Assembly: GCF_040702995.1 (NCBI RefSeq)
Contig: NZ_CP159992.1
Coordinates: forward strand, 2,505,501 to 2,569,500
Direction: 5' to 3'
DNA: 64,000 bases
Source of the DNA: Paenibacillus sp. AN1007
GTDB lineage: Bacteria; Bacillota; Bacilli; Paenibacillales; Paenibacillaceae
The position numbers were made by a program, and so were the translations under genes. Each line of letters begins with the position of its first letter. The stretch's first letter is position 1. The notes beneath the pieces are model-generated. The model was given only the letters and a program-made list of their open reading frames with translations, had not been told where the DNA came from and did no database searches. This document shows positions 8,831-17,257 of the stretch, one piece after another.

Positions 8831-8859
8831 ATTATATAAGCATGTTTTGGAATCGTCAA
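8831..8859 (-). promoter_or_regulatory. Sigma-A promoter for the structured leader
   Basis: On the minus strand TTGACG (8854-8859) and a perfect TATAAT (8831-8836) are separated by 17 bases. The predicted start is near 8824. The -35 end overlaps the coding region of the oppositely named neighbour only at its 3' side and points toward the AviRa-like gene. Confidence 0.75.
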
Positions 8860-8863
8860 CCTG

Positions 8864-9793
8864 CTAAACGATCTTGTCCTTCCACGCCGCCTCCAGTTCA
8901 TCCCAGTTTGGTGTAGGAATCTCCGATCTGGCCCGCAGTTCGGTGAAAGAGTCATTCAAGGCGCTCAGCTCCGCATTTGTTCCATCGATCAATCGGCTAA
9001 ACGGCAGCATAAAGAAAAGCTTCAAGGCCCGGCGAATGAGTCGTGGATAACGAGTAATCCAGGCAGCCTGCACTGCAGGTGTCAGAGGGTAACCAAGTGA
9101 ATCCAGCACACGGAATCCCTCTCCCATCGCCGCAACGAATTGACGCATTCGTTTCTTATCACGAACAACCTTTTTCATCTGGAATTGATGGTATAGAATG
9201 ACCATATTCATAGGCACGACCAGCACCATATGGTTTTTCAGCCATGCATCGATTTGATCTTGATCATTGAGTTTGTATTTGGTTCGTGAGAAGGCCTGTT
9301 CTAGCAAGGTGCGAAACGGAATCGGACCCTCTAGACTCCCGATAACCATCTCTCCATGGCCGCCACGAATGCAAATGACTCGCCCGTCCTTACGTGTACC
9401 GGCGGTAGTTTGGAATCCAAAAGCGACCTGTTTGGGCGACCGCCCGTGCGTACTCAGAAAGTCATGCATGGCATATGTGTCCATATTGTTGCCCACCAGT
9501 ATGACGTGACGGCTATCGTTGTCAGCAAGGATCGGAAGCACCGCTCCGAAATCCGAATATTTCATCATGACAAAGATCAGGTCATATGTGTCATTCGGTT
9601 CTAATGATCGAATCACGCGAACGTAGTCGGTGGTTGTCTTGGCCTGCAGATAATGCCGGATGACCACGCCCTCCTCTTCCAGCTCTTCCGCTCGTTTTCC
9701 TCTTGCGAGGACAGTCACATGATGACCACCTTGTATTAGGACATGCGCCAGATAACTGCCCTGTACGCCAGCGCCATAAACCAGTATATTCAA
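8864..9793 (-). CDS. Ketopantoate reductase family (PanE/ApbA-like) oxidoreductase
   Basis: This 309-residue protein has an N-terminal NAD(P)-binding motif GAGVQGSYLA right after the start, followed by HVTVLARG, as in 2-dehydropantoate 2-reductases. I choose the TTG at 9793 because AAGGAGG lies 7 bases upstream and the Rossmann strand begins there. Longer upstream reading has no family support. It is transcribed divergently from a TetR gene with inverted repeats between them. A true role in pantothenate synthesis is uncertain, since many paralogues act on other 2-oxoacids. The gene stands alone rather than in a pan operon. Confidence 0.8.
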   Translation of the reverse strand: MNILVYGAGVQGSYLAHVLIQGGHHVTVLARGKRAEELEEEGVVIRHYLQAKTTTDYVRVIRSLEPNDTYDLIFVMMKYSDFGAVLPILADNDSRHVILVGNNMDTYAMHDFLSTHGRSPKQVAFGFQTTAGTRKDGRVICIRGGHGEMVIGSLEGPIPFRTLLEQAFSRTKYKLNDQDQIDAWLKNHMVLVVPMNMVILYHQFQMKKVVRDKKRMRQFVAAMGEGFRVLDSLGYPLTPAVQAAWITRYPRLIRRALKLFFMLPFSRLIDGTNAELSALNDSFTELRARSEIPTPNWDELEAAWKDKIV

Positions 9794-9900
9794 TTTCACT
9801 CCTCCTTTAATGAACAGGTGTTGTATATCTAACAGCTGTGCACTACAATCAAGGTAACATTCAGACTGATCTTGGAACAATGGTTAATTACATTCGCTTT

Positions 9901-9935
9901 TGTTCGATATTGAACAATGAACATCAAATGTGTTC
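9901..9935. promoter_or_regulatory. Candidate TetR operator pair between divergent genes
   Basis: Two inverted repeats use the same half-site. TGTTC/GAACA flank six bases at 9901-9916, and GAACA/TGTTC flank seven bases at 9919-9935. They lie just before the TetR start at 9954 and between divergent genes, which fits autoregulation and control of the reductase gene. Confidence 0.5.
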
Positions 9936-9953
9936 AAGAAGGAGAGGAAAACT

Positions 9954-10505
9954 ATGGATCGACGCATCGTACGCTCCAGACAAATGATTATGGAAGCCTT
10001 CATTGGGCTGCTGGGAGAGCAGGATTTTGAGAAAATTACTATTCAGGGCATAGCGGATCGGGCAAATGTGAACCGGGGAACCGTCTATTTGCATTTTACA
10101 GATAAATATGACCTGCTTGAGCAGAGCGTAGAGACGTATCTGAATATGCTTGTTGACAGCTGTTTACCGGAAGAAGGGCCAGGCGCTGGACTGTCGCCAG
10201 ACTTATTAGTTCGCGCATTTGTCTATCTGAAGGAGCATGCATCGATTTATCGCGTATTAATCACCAGCAAAGGAACTCCAACGTTCAGGCACCGCATGAC
10301 ACAGATGATTAAGGGGAATATCGCTGTAGTAGTGAGCGGCATGAAGCTGGAAAGTGATATTCATAGAGATGTGCTGGCCCAATATTTATCCATCTCCATT
10401 ACGGGCTTGATCGAGTGGTGGGTCGTTGAATCGATGCCGTACACACCCGAAGAGATGGTTGAACAGCTGAATAAAATTCTCACAACAAGACTGGAGCTGT
10501 GGTGA
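9954..10505 (+). CDS. TetR/AcrR-family transcriptional regulator
   Basis: This 183-residue repressor has the usual N-terminal helix-turn-helix (about residues 28-47, IQGIADRANVNRGTVYLHFTDK). The C-terminal part resembles the TetR_C_33-like group (SISITGLIEWWV). The ATG at 9954 is preceded by AAGGAG with 9-base spacing. A GTG 24 bases earlier would remove this ribosome site from the leader, so it is less likely. It probably binds the repeats at 9901-9935 and controls itself and the divergent reductase gene. The ligand is unknown. Confidence 0.85.
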   Translation: MDRRIVRSRQMIMEAFIGLLGEQDFEKITIQGIADRANVNRGTVYLHFTDKYDLLEQSVETYLNMLVDSCLPEEGPGAGLSPDLLVRAFVYLKEHASIYRVLITSKGTPTFRHRMTQMIKGNIAVVVSGMKLESDIHRDVLAQYLSISITGLIEWWVVESMPYTPEEMVEQLNKILTTRLELW

Positions 10506-10580
10506 ACCCCTACACCCAATAGTCGTATAGGCGCTAAAATTGTTTTTCTTCCATCACGGGGCATGACCTAGTTTCGATAG

Positions 10581-10604
10581 AAAAAAAGCCGCTCGTCAGC
10601 GGCT
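10581..10604 (-). terminator. Terminator after the hydrolase gene
   Basis: AGCCGCT and AGCGGCT flank the loop CGTC, and on the minus strand a run of seven T follows. It ends the minus-strand operon whose last gene stops at 10682. Confidence 0.85.
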
Positions 10605-10681
10605 TACTACGGAACATCTACGACATGTTTGTTACTTCACAAATGGCCATTGTTCATCGTTCATGATTCCTGTTACTAGTG

Positions 10682-11590
10682 TTACTCTTCCGTGTATGAT
10701 TCATTGCGCTGTGCTGTCCGTTCGATTCCATCAACAACCGTTTCAAACAGCTGGGCAGGAAGGTCGTGTCCCATCCCCTCAAGCAGCATAAACGCTGCAT
10801 CAGGAATGGCCTGAGCTGTATCTTCGCCGCATGCGGGGACAAACATAGGATCATCGGAACCATGAATCACTAAAGTTGGAACATTCACTTTTGCCAGTCG
10901 CGCACGTCGATCACCTGAAATGGCAATAGCTGCAATCTGCCGTCCAACACTGCCCGGATTATAACCTCGGTGGATCTCCTCTCGAATGATTGATTGATAT
11001 TCGGCTTCATCAAACGGGTAACCTTGACCGGCAATACGTCTGGCAAATGCTGTGCTGTGAAACAAGTATCCCGCTTCATCCTCTGCAGGATTTGGTGCTG
11101 GCCGAGTCATTAATGCCATCACATCCGGGGATGTTGGCGGAAGTTCCGGATTGCCTGTTGTTGACATTATAGAAGTAAGCGAAAGAACACGCTCTGGATA
11201 GGTGCTGGCTGCAAGCTGGGCAATCATACCTCCCATCGAACGTCCAACGACATGTGCCTTCGTGATCCCCAGTGCATCTAACAGGCCAATCGTATCATTA
11301 GCCATATCATCGAGTGTGTAAGGAATTTTCGGACGCTGTCCTGACATAAGTGTTTTGGCAAGTTCTTCAAAGTCCAAAGTATCGTGATGATTAAAGTGTG
11401 TGGATAACCCTGTGTCGCGATTATCAAAACGAATAACTCTAAATCCTCTCTCTGCCAGCATCTCACAAAATGGGACGGTCCAACGAATCATTTGAGTTCC
11501 CAGCCCGGCGATCAATAGAATGGCTTCATCCTTTTCACTGCCATAACTGTCATAGGCAATATTTATGTTGTTTACGTTCAGAATCTTCAT
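10682..11590 (-). CDS. Alpha/beta-fold hydrolase
   Basis: This 302-residue hydrolase has the nucleophile elbow VGRSMGG with Ser118, an acid at Asp246 or Asp247 in HGSDDPMF, and His275 in GMGHDLP. FDNRDTGLS at about 55-63 is typical of the group that includes haloperoxidase-like and ester hydrolases. The ATG overlaps the stop of the DUF2239 gene by four bases, so the two are co-translated. The substrate is unknown. Expression is probably controlled from the paired palindromes at 12243-12280. Confidence 0.88.
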   Translation of the reverse strand: MKILNVNNINIAYDSYGSEKDEAILLIAGLGTQMIRWTVPFCEMLAERGFRVIRFDNRDTGLSTHFNHHDTLDFEELAKTLMSGQRPKIPYTLDDMANDTIGLLDALGITKAHVVGRSMGGMIAQLAASTYPERVLSLTSIMSTTGNPELPPTSPDVMALMTRPAPNPAEDEAGYLFHSTAFARRIAGQGYPFDEAEYQSIIREEIHRGYNPGSVGRQIAAIAISGDRRARLAKVNVPTLVIHGSDDPMFVPACGEDTAQAIPDAAFMLLEGMGHDLPAQLFETVVDGIERTAQRNESYTEE

Positions 11591-12207
11591 TGTGATGAAC
11601 TCTCTTCCTGCATAAATGCATTCGTGACTAAAGACTTAATATAATCTCTGAGATCGGGAGTCCACTTCTCAATCATTTCGTAAAAGCGATCTTCATGCCC
11701 GGCGTACAGTGCTCTCAGAGCCTCCTCGTATTGAGGTAAATCACCTGCCATTGCGGTCATAAAATGATACGCCGCTTCCTGTGCAGCTCTGACTTTACTT
11801 TCATTCTCTCCAGAGCGACGAGCTTCATCAACGAGTTTTCGCAGCGTTATAGAGGCTCCACCCGGTTGGGCTTTAAGCCAATCCCAATGCCTTGGCAGTA
11901 ATGTAACTTCACCGGATACGACGCCTAATTTGGGGCGACCAACACTGCGAGCCGATTTTTCATTTTCTTTTGTACCGGATACCTGTTCAGGTTGGCTCTG
12001 TAGGCGCTCAAGCACCTCATCGGTGTTTCCACGGAAATCAAGGTCTATGGGTCTGCCGGTCGTATCGTTAAAAATAAGCAGTTCAGCGAACTTACTTTCC
12101 TCCAACGTATCTTTCACAACAGCAGCAACATGCTGTAATGTACCACTGGTTAAGCATTCTTTACCCACAAAAGCGGTACAGCTTGTTGGCGTATCGGAAA
12201 CCTGCAT
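11587..12207 (-). CDS. DUF2239 family protein
   Basis: This 206-residue protein belongs to the DUF2239 family. Recognisable parts are the N-terminal segment with FNDTTGRPIDLDFRG (about 46-60), the conserved GRPKLGVVSGEVTLLPRHWDWL (about 92-113, seen in parts), and GGASITLRKLVDEAR. No catalytic function is known for the family. It is soluble and has no signal peptide. GAGGAGGG precedes the ATG. It is the first gene of a two-gene operon with the hydrolase, under a promoter flanked by identical palindromes. Confidence 0.85.
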   Translation of the reverse strand: MQVSDTPTSCTAFVGKECLTSGTLQHVAAVVKDTLEESKFAELLIFNDTTGRPIDLDFRGNTDEVLERLQSQPEQVSGTKENEKSARSVGRPKLGVVSGEVTLLPRHWDWLKAQPGGASITLRKLVDEARRSGENESKVRAAQEAAYHFMTAMAGDLPQYEEALRALYAGHEDRFYEMIEKWTPDLRDYIKSLVTNAFMQEESSSQ

Positions 12208-12239
12208 GTAATCCCTCCTCTTTCGTTTTGTTATGAATT

Positions 12240-12284
12240 ATATTACCCGGGTAAAAACATAAAGTCAATATTACCCGGGTTAAA
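12240..12284 (-). promoter_or_regulatory. Promoter with two ACCCGGGT operators
   Basis: On the minus strand TTGACT (12263-12268) and TAATAT (12240-12245) are 17 bases apart. A perfect palindrome TTACCCGGGTAA at 12243-12254 overlaps the -10, and a second ACCCGGGT at 12273-12280 lies just upstream of the -35. Their centres are 28 bases apart. This layout is typical of a repressor-controlled promoter. The repressor is not identified. Confidence 0.7.
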
Positions 12285-12417
12285 TTATCTAAGATGCTCA
12301 TTAACATCACAAAACCATCTAATATTGATGCTATAATGTTCGTTTTTTAAAACAAACCAGTTTAATCTTTGTGTTTATATCAGGCTCAAATCAAGCAGAC
12401 TCAAATCAAAAATAAAA

Positions 12418-12445
12418 AAACAGCAGTCTGCTCCTACTGCTGTTT
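12418..12445 (-). terminator. Terminator after the hydroxyacid dehydrogenase gene
   Basis: AAACAGCAGT pairs with ACTGCTGTTT around the loop CTGCTCCT. On the minus strand a T run follows. It ends the gene that stops at 12488. Confidence 0.85.
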
Positions 12446-12487
12446 GAATATGATCACTTATAGAATGGACGGGCACATGCGAATGGA

Positions 12488-13453
12488 CTACTGCGCTCTA
12501 ATCTCCCGAATAGGATTCCCCTCGAGGAATGCTTGGATATCCTCTAGTGCATGCTGATAATAAGTCTGGTAGTTGTATTGAGAAACGTAACCCAAGTGAG
12601 GAGTCGCGAGCAGATTAGGAATGGAACGAAGTGGATGGGTACCGGGCAGTGGTTCAGCATCGAATACATCAATACCGGCCCCCGCAATCCAGTTGTTATG
12701 CAGCGCTTTAATCAGTATATCCTGATTAACAATGGAAGCGCGGGAAGTGTTGATCAGATAGGCTGTTTTCTTCATGGACTTCAGTTCATTCTCCCCGATC
12801 AAATGACGAGTCCGCTCGCTCAGAATGAGATGAATTGAAACAATATCGCTTTTGGCCAAAATCTCTTCTTTCGTTGATGCGAACTGTGCACCCGCAGCTT
12901 CAGCTCGTTCCTGGGTGAGATTTTGGCTCCATGCCATAACATTCATGCCAAAGGCTTTCCCGATCAGGACCATTTTTGTTCCGATTTTTCCTAATCCAAT
13001 CAGCCCCAATGTCTTACCGCTCAGATCCGAACAGACCGTGCTTTGCCAAGGTCCGCTGTTACGAAATGATTGATTTTCAGGAATCAGATTTTTGGTCAAA
13101 GCCAAAATCAAGGCCCATGTTAATTCTGTTGGAGGTTCCGAGCTGCTTGCTGTACCGCATACCTTGATTCCCTGTTCCTCCGCATATTTAGAATCAATAG
13201 AAGCATTTCGCATCCCGGTCGTAATCAGCAGTTTCAGTTTTGGTAATTGTGATAGCAGTGAAGCTTTGAAGGGGGTTCGCTCCCTCATGAGGATTATGAT
13301 GTCATAATCCTTTAACGCGTGTGCAGCCTCGGCCTCGCTTTCGAAATGTTTGTGAAAGGATATAACGTTTACCTGATCTGATATTTGTGCCCAATCTGCC
13401 ATTTTCAGAGCGATATCTTGATAATCGTCCAATACTGCACATTGAAGTCTCAA
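12488..13453 (-). CDS. D-2-hydroxyacid dehydrogenase family protein
   Basis: This 321-residue NAD-dependent dehydrogenase has the Rossmann motif LIGLGKIG at about 151-158. The conserved catalytic features are visible in order: INTSRASIV (Arg), GIDVFDAEPLP (Glu) and TPHLGYVS (His). It resembles the phosphoglycerate dehydrogenase branch, but the N-terminal domain is not SerA-like in length and no ACT domain is present. It probably reduces a 2-oxoacid or oxidises a 2-hydroxyacid. The specific substrate is unknown. It is transcribed alone and followed by a terminator. Confidence 0.88.
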   Translation of the reverse strand: MRLQCAVLDDYQDIALKMADWAQISDQVNVISFHKHFESEAEAAHALKDYDIIILMRERTPFKASLLSQLPKLKLLITTGMRNASIDSKYAEEQGIKVCGTASSSEPPTELTWALILALTKNLIPENQSFRNSGPWQSTVCSDLSGKTLGLIGLGKIGTKMVLIGKAFGMNVMAWSQNLTQERAEAAGAQFASTKEEILAKSDIVSIHLILSERTRHLIGENELKSMKKTAYLINTSRASIVNQDILIKALHNNWIAGAGIDVFDAEPLPGTHPLRSIPNLLATPHLGYVSQYNYQTYYQHALEDIQAFLEGNPIREIRAQ

Positions 13454-13793
13454 GGTGTACTCCTCCGTTCATGAGTTGAATAACAAAAATAGAATGCCTC
13501 TGCTTATAGACATGCAAAGACGACCTTTTCACGGTCCGTCCAGACGTCTCCTGTACATTATATAACAATGGGTTTCCATGTGCTGGGAATTCATATTAGA
13601 TTGCGCATTTAAACTTTCTGATCTTATGTATATGATCTTGTGGATTAATAAACGAACATTTATATAAGGTCACAGTTATACTTGAGTGAGGCTGTTAATA
13701 TTAATAGTCTCTACTCATGCTATGAATTGGTGTGGGGCCATTGAATAAAAAAAAGCATGACTCGTTAGAATCATGCCTCGGACAAGCGATTCC
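13454..13793. other. Intergenic region
   Basis: This 340-base gap separates the dehydrogenase start from the end of the second GH13 gene. It contains the terminator at 13748-13776 and an AT-rich stretch. A TATAAT on the minus strand near 13559 may belong to the dehydrogenase promoter, but no matching -35 was found. Nothing else is recognised. Confidence 0.45.
13748..13776 (-). terminator. Terminator of the alpha-glucoside operon
   Basis: GCATGA (13755-13760) pairs with TCATGC (13771-13776), and a long T run follows on the minus strand. It lies just after the last GH13 gene. Confidence 0.8.
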
Positions 13794-15458
13794 CTACATT
13801 TTATCACATAATCCAATGCGGGCTTCGAACGGCTGCAGCTGACCAGCGTAAGAAATCTCATAGTTGGTCAGCCATATCTCGGAGAGTTGAACGCCCAGCT
13901 CATCTTCCTTAAGCTCCACCATCTGTTCAGTAAGATTAATGAGTACTAAAACCTGCTGATCTTCCAATGTACGTGTATATGCGAAAATGTGAGGGTGATC
14001 AGGCAGGAGCAGGTCATAGGTGCCGTATATCAACGTGTCATGCTGCTTGCGGAGCCGAATCATCTCTTTATAAAAGTGAAGGACAGAGTTCGGGTCTTGA
14101 AGCTGTTTCTCCACATTGATATCAAGATAATTGTCATTTACCCTTAGCCAAGGAACTCCAGTCGTAAATCCGCTCTGGTTGCCTGCAGACCACTGCATCG
14201 GTGTTCTTGAATTGTCACGGCTGGACGCCCAGATGATATTCATGATCTCCTCGTGCTCCATGCCTTCTGCCTGCTTGATCTGATACAGATTTTGGTCTGC
14301 GATGTCGTTATAATCCTCGATGGAAGGGTAAGCCACATTGGTCATGCCAATTTCTTGTCCCTGATAGATGAAGGGCGTGCCCTGCATGAAAAAGTACATC
14401 GCTCCAAGTGCCGAAGCGCTCTCATACCAGTAATCGACATCATTCCCCCAAGATGAAACCTTGCGCGGCTGATCGTGATTTTCAATAAACAGTGCATTCC
14501 AGCCGATGCCTTCTAGTGATTTCTGCCACTTGGTCATTACATTTTTCAGTTTGGGAACATCCAGCTGCTTGTCTGTACTGTTATTCCATAGGTCAAGATG
14601 TTCAAACTGAAAAACCATGTTGAATTTGCCTCTGACTTCACAGATCCAGTCCAGCAGATCTTCTGAATCTTCTACTTTGACTCCATTGGCTTCGCCAACG
14701 GTGACGACATTATATTTCGACAGCGTCTCTTCTTTCATTTCCTGCAGATAGCGCTGAATGCCTTTGACATTCATATGTTTCTCGAATGACGAAATGTATT
14801 TGAAACCTTCCTTGGCCGGCATATCCAGCAGACCTTCTTCTTTGTGGATATGACTGATCGCATCCACCCGGAATCCGTCAATGCCTTTGTCCATCCACCA
14901 ATTCATCATTTCATAGATGGATTTGCGAACGTCGGCATTAGCCCAGTTCAGGTCCGGCTGTTTTTTGGAGAACAGATGAAGATAGTACTGCCCTGAAGTT
15001 TCATCGTACTGCCAGGCTGAACCGCCAAAGATGCTTTCCCAGTTGTTCGGCTCCTCCCCGTTCTTGCCATCTCTCCAGATGTACCAGTCCCGTTTGGGAT
15101 TATCCACGGAAGAACTTGATTCAATAAACCAGGGATGCTCGTCACTGGTGTGGTTAATGACCAGATCCATAATGAGCTTCATACCGCGACGATGTACTTC
15201 ATCTAACAATTGGTCGAAGTCATCCATCGTACCGAATTCATCCATAATGGCGCAGTAATCACTGATGTCATAACCGTTATCGTCATTAGGTGACTTATAC
15301 ATCGGACAGATCCATATCAGATCAATACCCAGTTCCTGAATATAATCCAGTTTTGAAAGAATGCCTTGTATATCACCAATGCCGTCTCCGTTCGAATCCA
15401 TAAAGCTCCTCGGATAGACCTGGTAAGCGACGGCCTCTTTCCACCATACTCTTTTCAT
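13794..15458 (-). CDS. GH13 alpha-glucosidase, probably alpha-1,4-preferring
   Basis: This 554-residue cytoplasmic glycoside hydrolase belongs to family GH13 (oligo-1,6-glucosidase/alpha-glucosidase group). The catalytic residues are Asp199 in GFRVDAISHI, Glu256 in VGEANG and Asp329 in ENHDQPR. Ala follows the nucleophile (FRVDAI). In this group Ala at that site goes with alpha-1,4-linked substrates and Val with alpha-1,6, so a maltase-like activity is suggested. The ATG at 15458 has a GAAGGA site 9 bases upstream. A TTG 24 bases earlier is less likely. It is the last gene of the binding-protein/permease/GH13 operon. Confidence 0.9.
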   Translation of the reverse strand: MKRVWWKEAVAYQVYPRSFMDSNGDGIGDIQGILSKLDYIQELGIDLIWICPMYKSPNDDNGYDISDYCAIMDEFGTMDDFDQLLDEVHRRGMKLIMDLVINHTSDEHPWFIESSSSVDNPKRDWYIWRDGKNGEEPNNWESIFGGSAWQYDETSGQYYLHLFSKKQPDLNWANADVRKSIYEMMNWWMDKGIDGFRVDAISHIHKEEGLLDMPAKEGFKYISSFEKHMNVKGIQRYLQEMKEETLSKYNVVTVGEANGVKVEDSEDLLDWICEVRGKFNMVFQFEHLDLWNNSTDKQLDVPKLKNVMTKWQKSLEGIGWNALFIENHDQPRKVSSWGNDVDYWYESASALGAMYFFMQGTPFIYQGQEIGMTNVAYPSIEDYNDIADQNLYQIKQAEGMEHEEIMNIIWASSRDNSRTPMQWSAGNQSGFTTGVPWLRVNDNYLDINVEKQLQDPNSVLHFYKEMIRLRKQHDTLIYGTYDLLLPDHPHIFAYTRTLEDQQVLVLINLTEQMVELKEDELGVQLSEIWLTNYEISYAGQLQPFEARIGLCDKM

Positions 15459-15512
15459 TCCATCTCTTCCTTCTTTCTTCAATGACTAGGCTTTAGTTAG
15501 GTATGCTGCTTT

Positions 15513-17144
15513 TCAATTGTTCTGCATAAGGTACATTCTGGCTTCGTAAGCACGCAGCTCATTGTCTGGCAGCATATCTGTGTAATTGGCAAGCAGCAGT
15601 TTGGCTGAGGATGACAAATGTTCCTGAAGCGGAAGCTGCACCGTTTCTCCCCGGAAGTTACAGACAACCATGATCTGATTCTCATGTAATGTGCGTGTGT
15701 AAGCAAATACATCCGGATGTTCCGGGAAAATCAATTCATAATCGCCATATACAATGACCTCATGATCTTTTCTAAGCTGAATGAGCTGTCGATAATAATG
15801 GAAGATGGAGTCCGGATTTTGAACATTTTCCGCATCATGGATCTCCGTATAATTCGGATTGACTTTAATCCAGGCCTCTCCTGTCGTAAATCCTGCTTGA
15901 TGGGAGTCATCCCACTGCATGGGTGTTCTCGCATTATCACGCCCTTTGGCGTAGATCGACTCCATTACTTCATGTTCGGGATATCCTTTCTCCATTCTTT
16001 CCTTATAAAAACGAAGCAGTTCAATATCCCGATACTCCTTGATCTCATATTGAACATTCGTCATGCCCAGCTCTTCACCTTGGTAGATGTATGGTGTTCC
16101 CCGCATGCCATGCAAAAGGGTTGCCAGCATTTTAGCAGATTCAACCCTGAACTCCCCGTCATTACCCCAACGTGAAACAATTCGAGGCAGATCGTGATTG
16201 TTCCAGAACAAACTGTTCCACGCTTCGCCTTTGAGCTCGGTCTGCCACTTGGACAGCACATCTTTCAATTCCATTAGATCTAGAGGTTTGAGATCCCACT
16301 TCCCTCTCCCCTCCTGCTCATCCAGACCGATGTGCTCGAATTGAAATACCATGGAAAACTCACTGCCATCAGGGTTGCTGTACAATTTTGCAATCTCCGG
16401 CGTGGCTCCCCATGTCTCTCCTACGGTTAACAACTCCTTCCCTTTCTGGAATGTTTCCTTACTGAGCTCCCTGATATATTCATGCAGAAGAGGCCCGTTT
16501 CCTGTAATTTTGAAATCCGCTTCTTTCCCGATCAAATCTATGACATCCAGGCGGAATCCGCCTACACCTTTTTCGATCCACCAATTGATCATGCTGTAGA
16601 TGTCCTGACGGACTTTCGGGTTCGCCCAGTTCAGGTCCGGCTGTTTGACAGAAAATAAATGCAAATAATACTGTCCAATCTCGGGCACCCATTCCCAGGC
16701 TGAACCGCCGAAGGTAGATGTCAGGTCATTAGGGGGTGTTCCTTCAATCCCGTCCCGCCATACATAATAGTCATGGTACGGGTTGTCCTTCCCTTTTTTA
16801 GCTTCTTGAAACCAAGGATGTTCGTCAGATGTATGATTCAGGACCAGATCCATAATGATGCGTATGTCTCGTTTGCCGGCTTCATGAATTAAAGCCTCCA
16901 TATCTTCCAGCGATCCAAACATCGGATCAATATCCTGGTAATCCGAAATATCATAACCATAATCATCTTGAGGAGACTTGCAAACAGGTGATAACCAGAT
17001 CGCACCGATCCCGAGATGCTGCAAATAATCCAGCCGAGAGATAATGCCTCTTAAGTCGCCGATTCCATCTCCATTGCTATCTTGAAAACTGCGCGGATAG
17101 ATTTGATAAACGACGGTCTCTTTCCACCATTCTTGCTGTTCCAT
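15513..17144 (-). CDS. GH13 glucan 1,6-alpha-glucosidase (DexB-like)
   Basis: This 543-residue GH13 enzyme has Asp200 in GFRLDVIDLIGKE, Glu243 in VGETWG and Asp318 in NNHDLPR. The segments LDVIDLIGKEADFKITGNGP resemble DexB-type glucan 1,6-alpha-glucosidases, and Val after the nucleophile fits alpha-1,6 specificity. It would release glucose from isomaltose-type oligosaccharides in the cytoplasm. The following GH13 gene starts 54 bases after this one ends, and its motif suggests alpha-1,4 preference, so the pair could process mixed-linkage alpha-glucans. Confidence 0.88.
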   Translation of the reverse strand: MEQQEWWKETVVYQIYPRSFQDSNGDGIGDLRGIISRLDYLQHLGIGAIWLSPVCKSPQDDYGYDISDYQDIDPMFGSLEDMEALIHEAGKRDIRIIMDLVLNHTSDEHPWFQEAKKGKDNPYHDYYVWRDGIEGTPPNDLTSTFGGSAWEWVPEIGQYYLHLFSVKQPDLNWANPKVRQDIYSMINWWIEKGVGGFRLDVIDLIGKEADFKITGNGPLLHEYIRELSKETFQKGKELLTVGETWGATPEIAKLYSNPDGSEFSMVFQFEHIGLDEQEGRGKWDLKPLDLMELKDVLSKWQTELKGEAWNSLFWNNHDLPRIVSRWGNDGEFRVESAKMLATLLHGMRGTPYIYQGEELGMTNVQYEIKEYRDIELLRFYKERMEKGYPEHEVMESIYAKGRDNARTPMQWDDSHQAGFTTGEAWIKVNPNYTEIHDAENVQNPDSIFHYYRQLIQLRKDHEVIVYGDYELIFPEHPDVFAYTRTLHENQIMVVCNFRGETVQLPLQEHLSSSAKLLLANYTDMLPDNELRAYEARMYLMQNN

Positions 17145-17257
17145 GTTTCATTCCACCTCTCTGACGCTGCCTAAAGGCTGTGCCTACGGTTATTTTAGTA
17201 AAGTTTCAATGCGGTTGTATATTAAGATACTCACGGCTGCAATCTCATGGCAGGATG

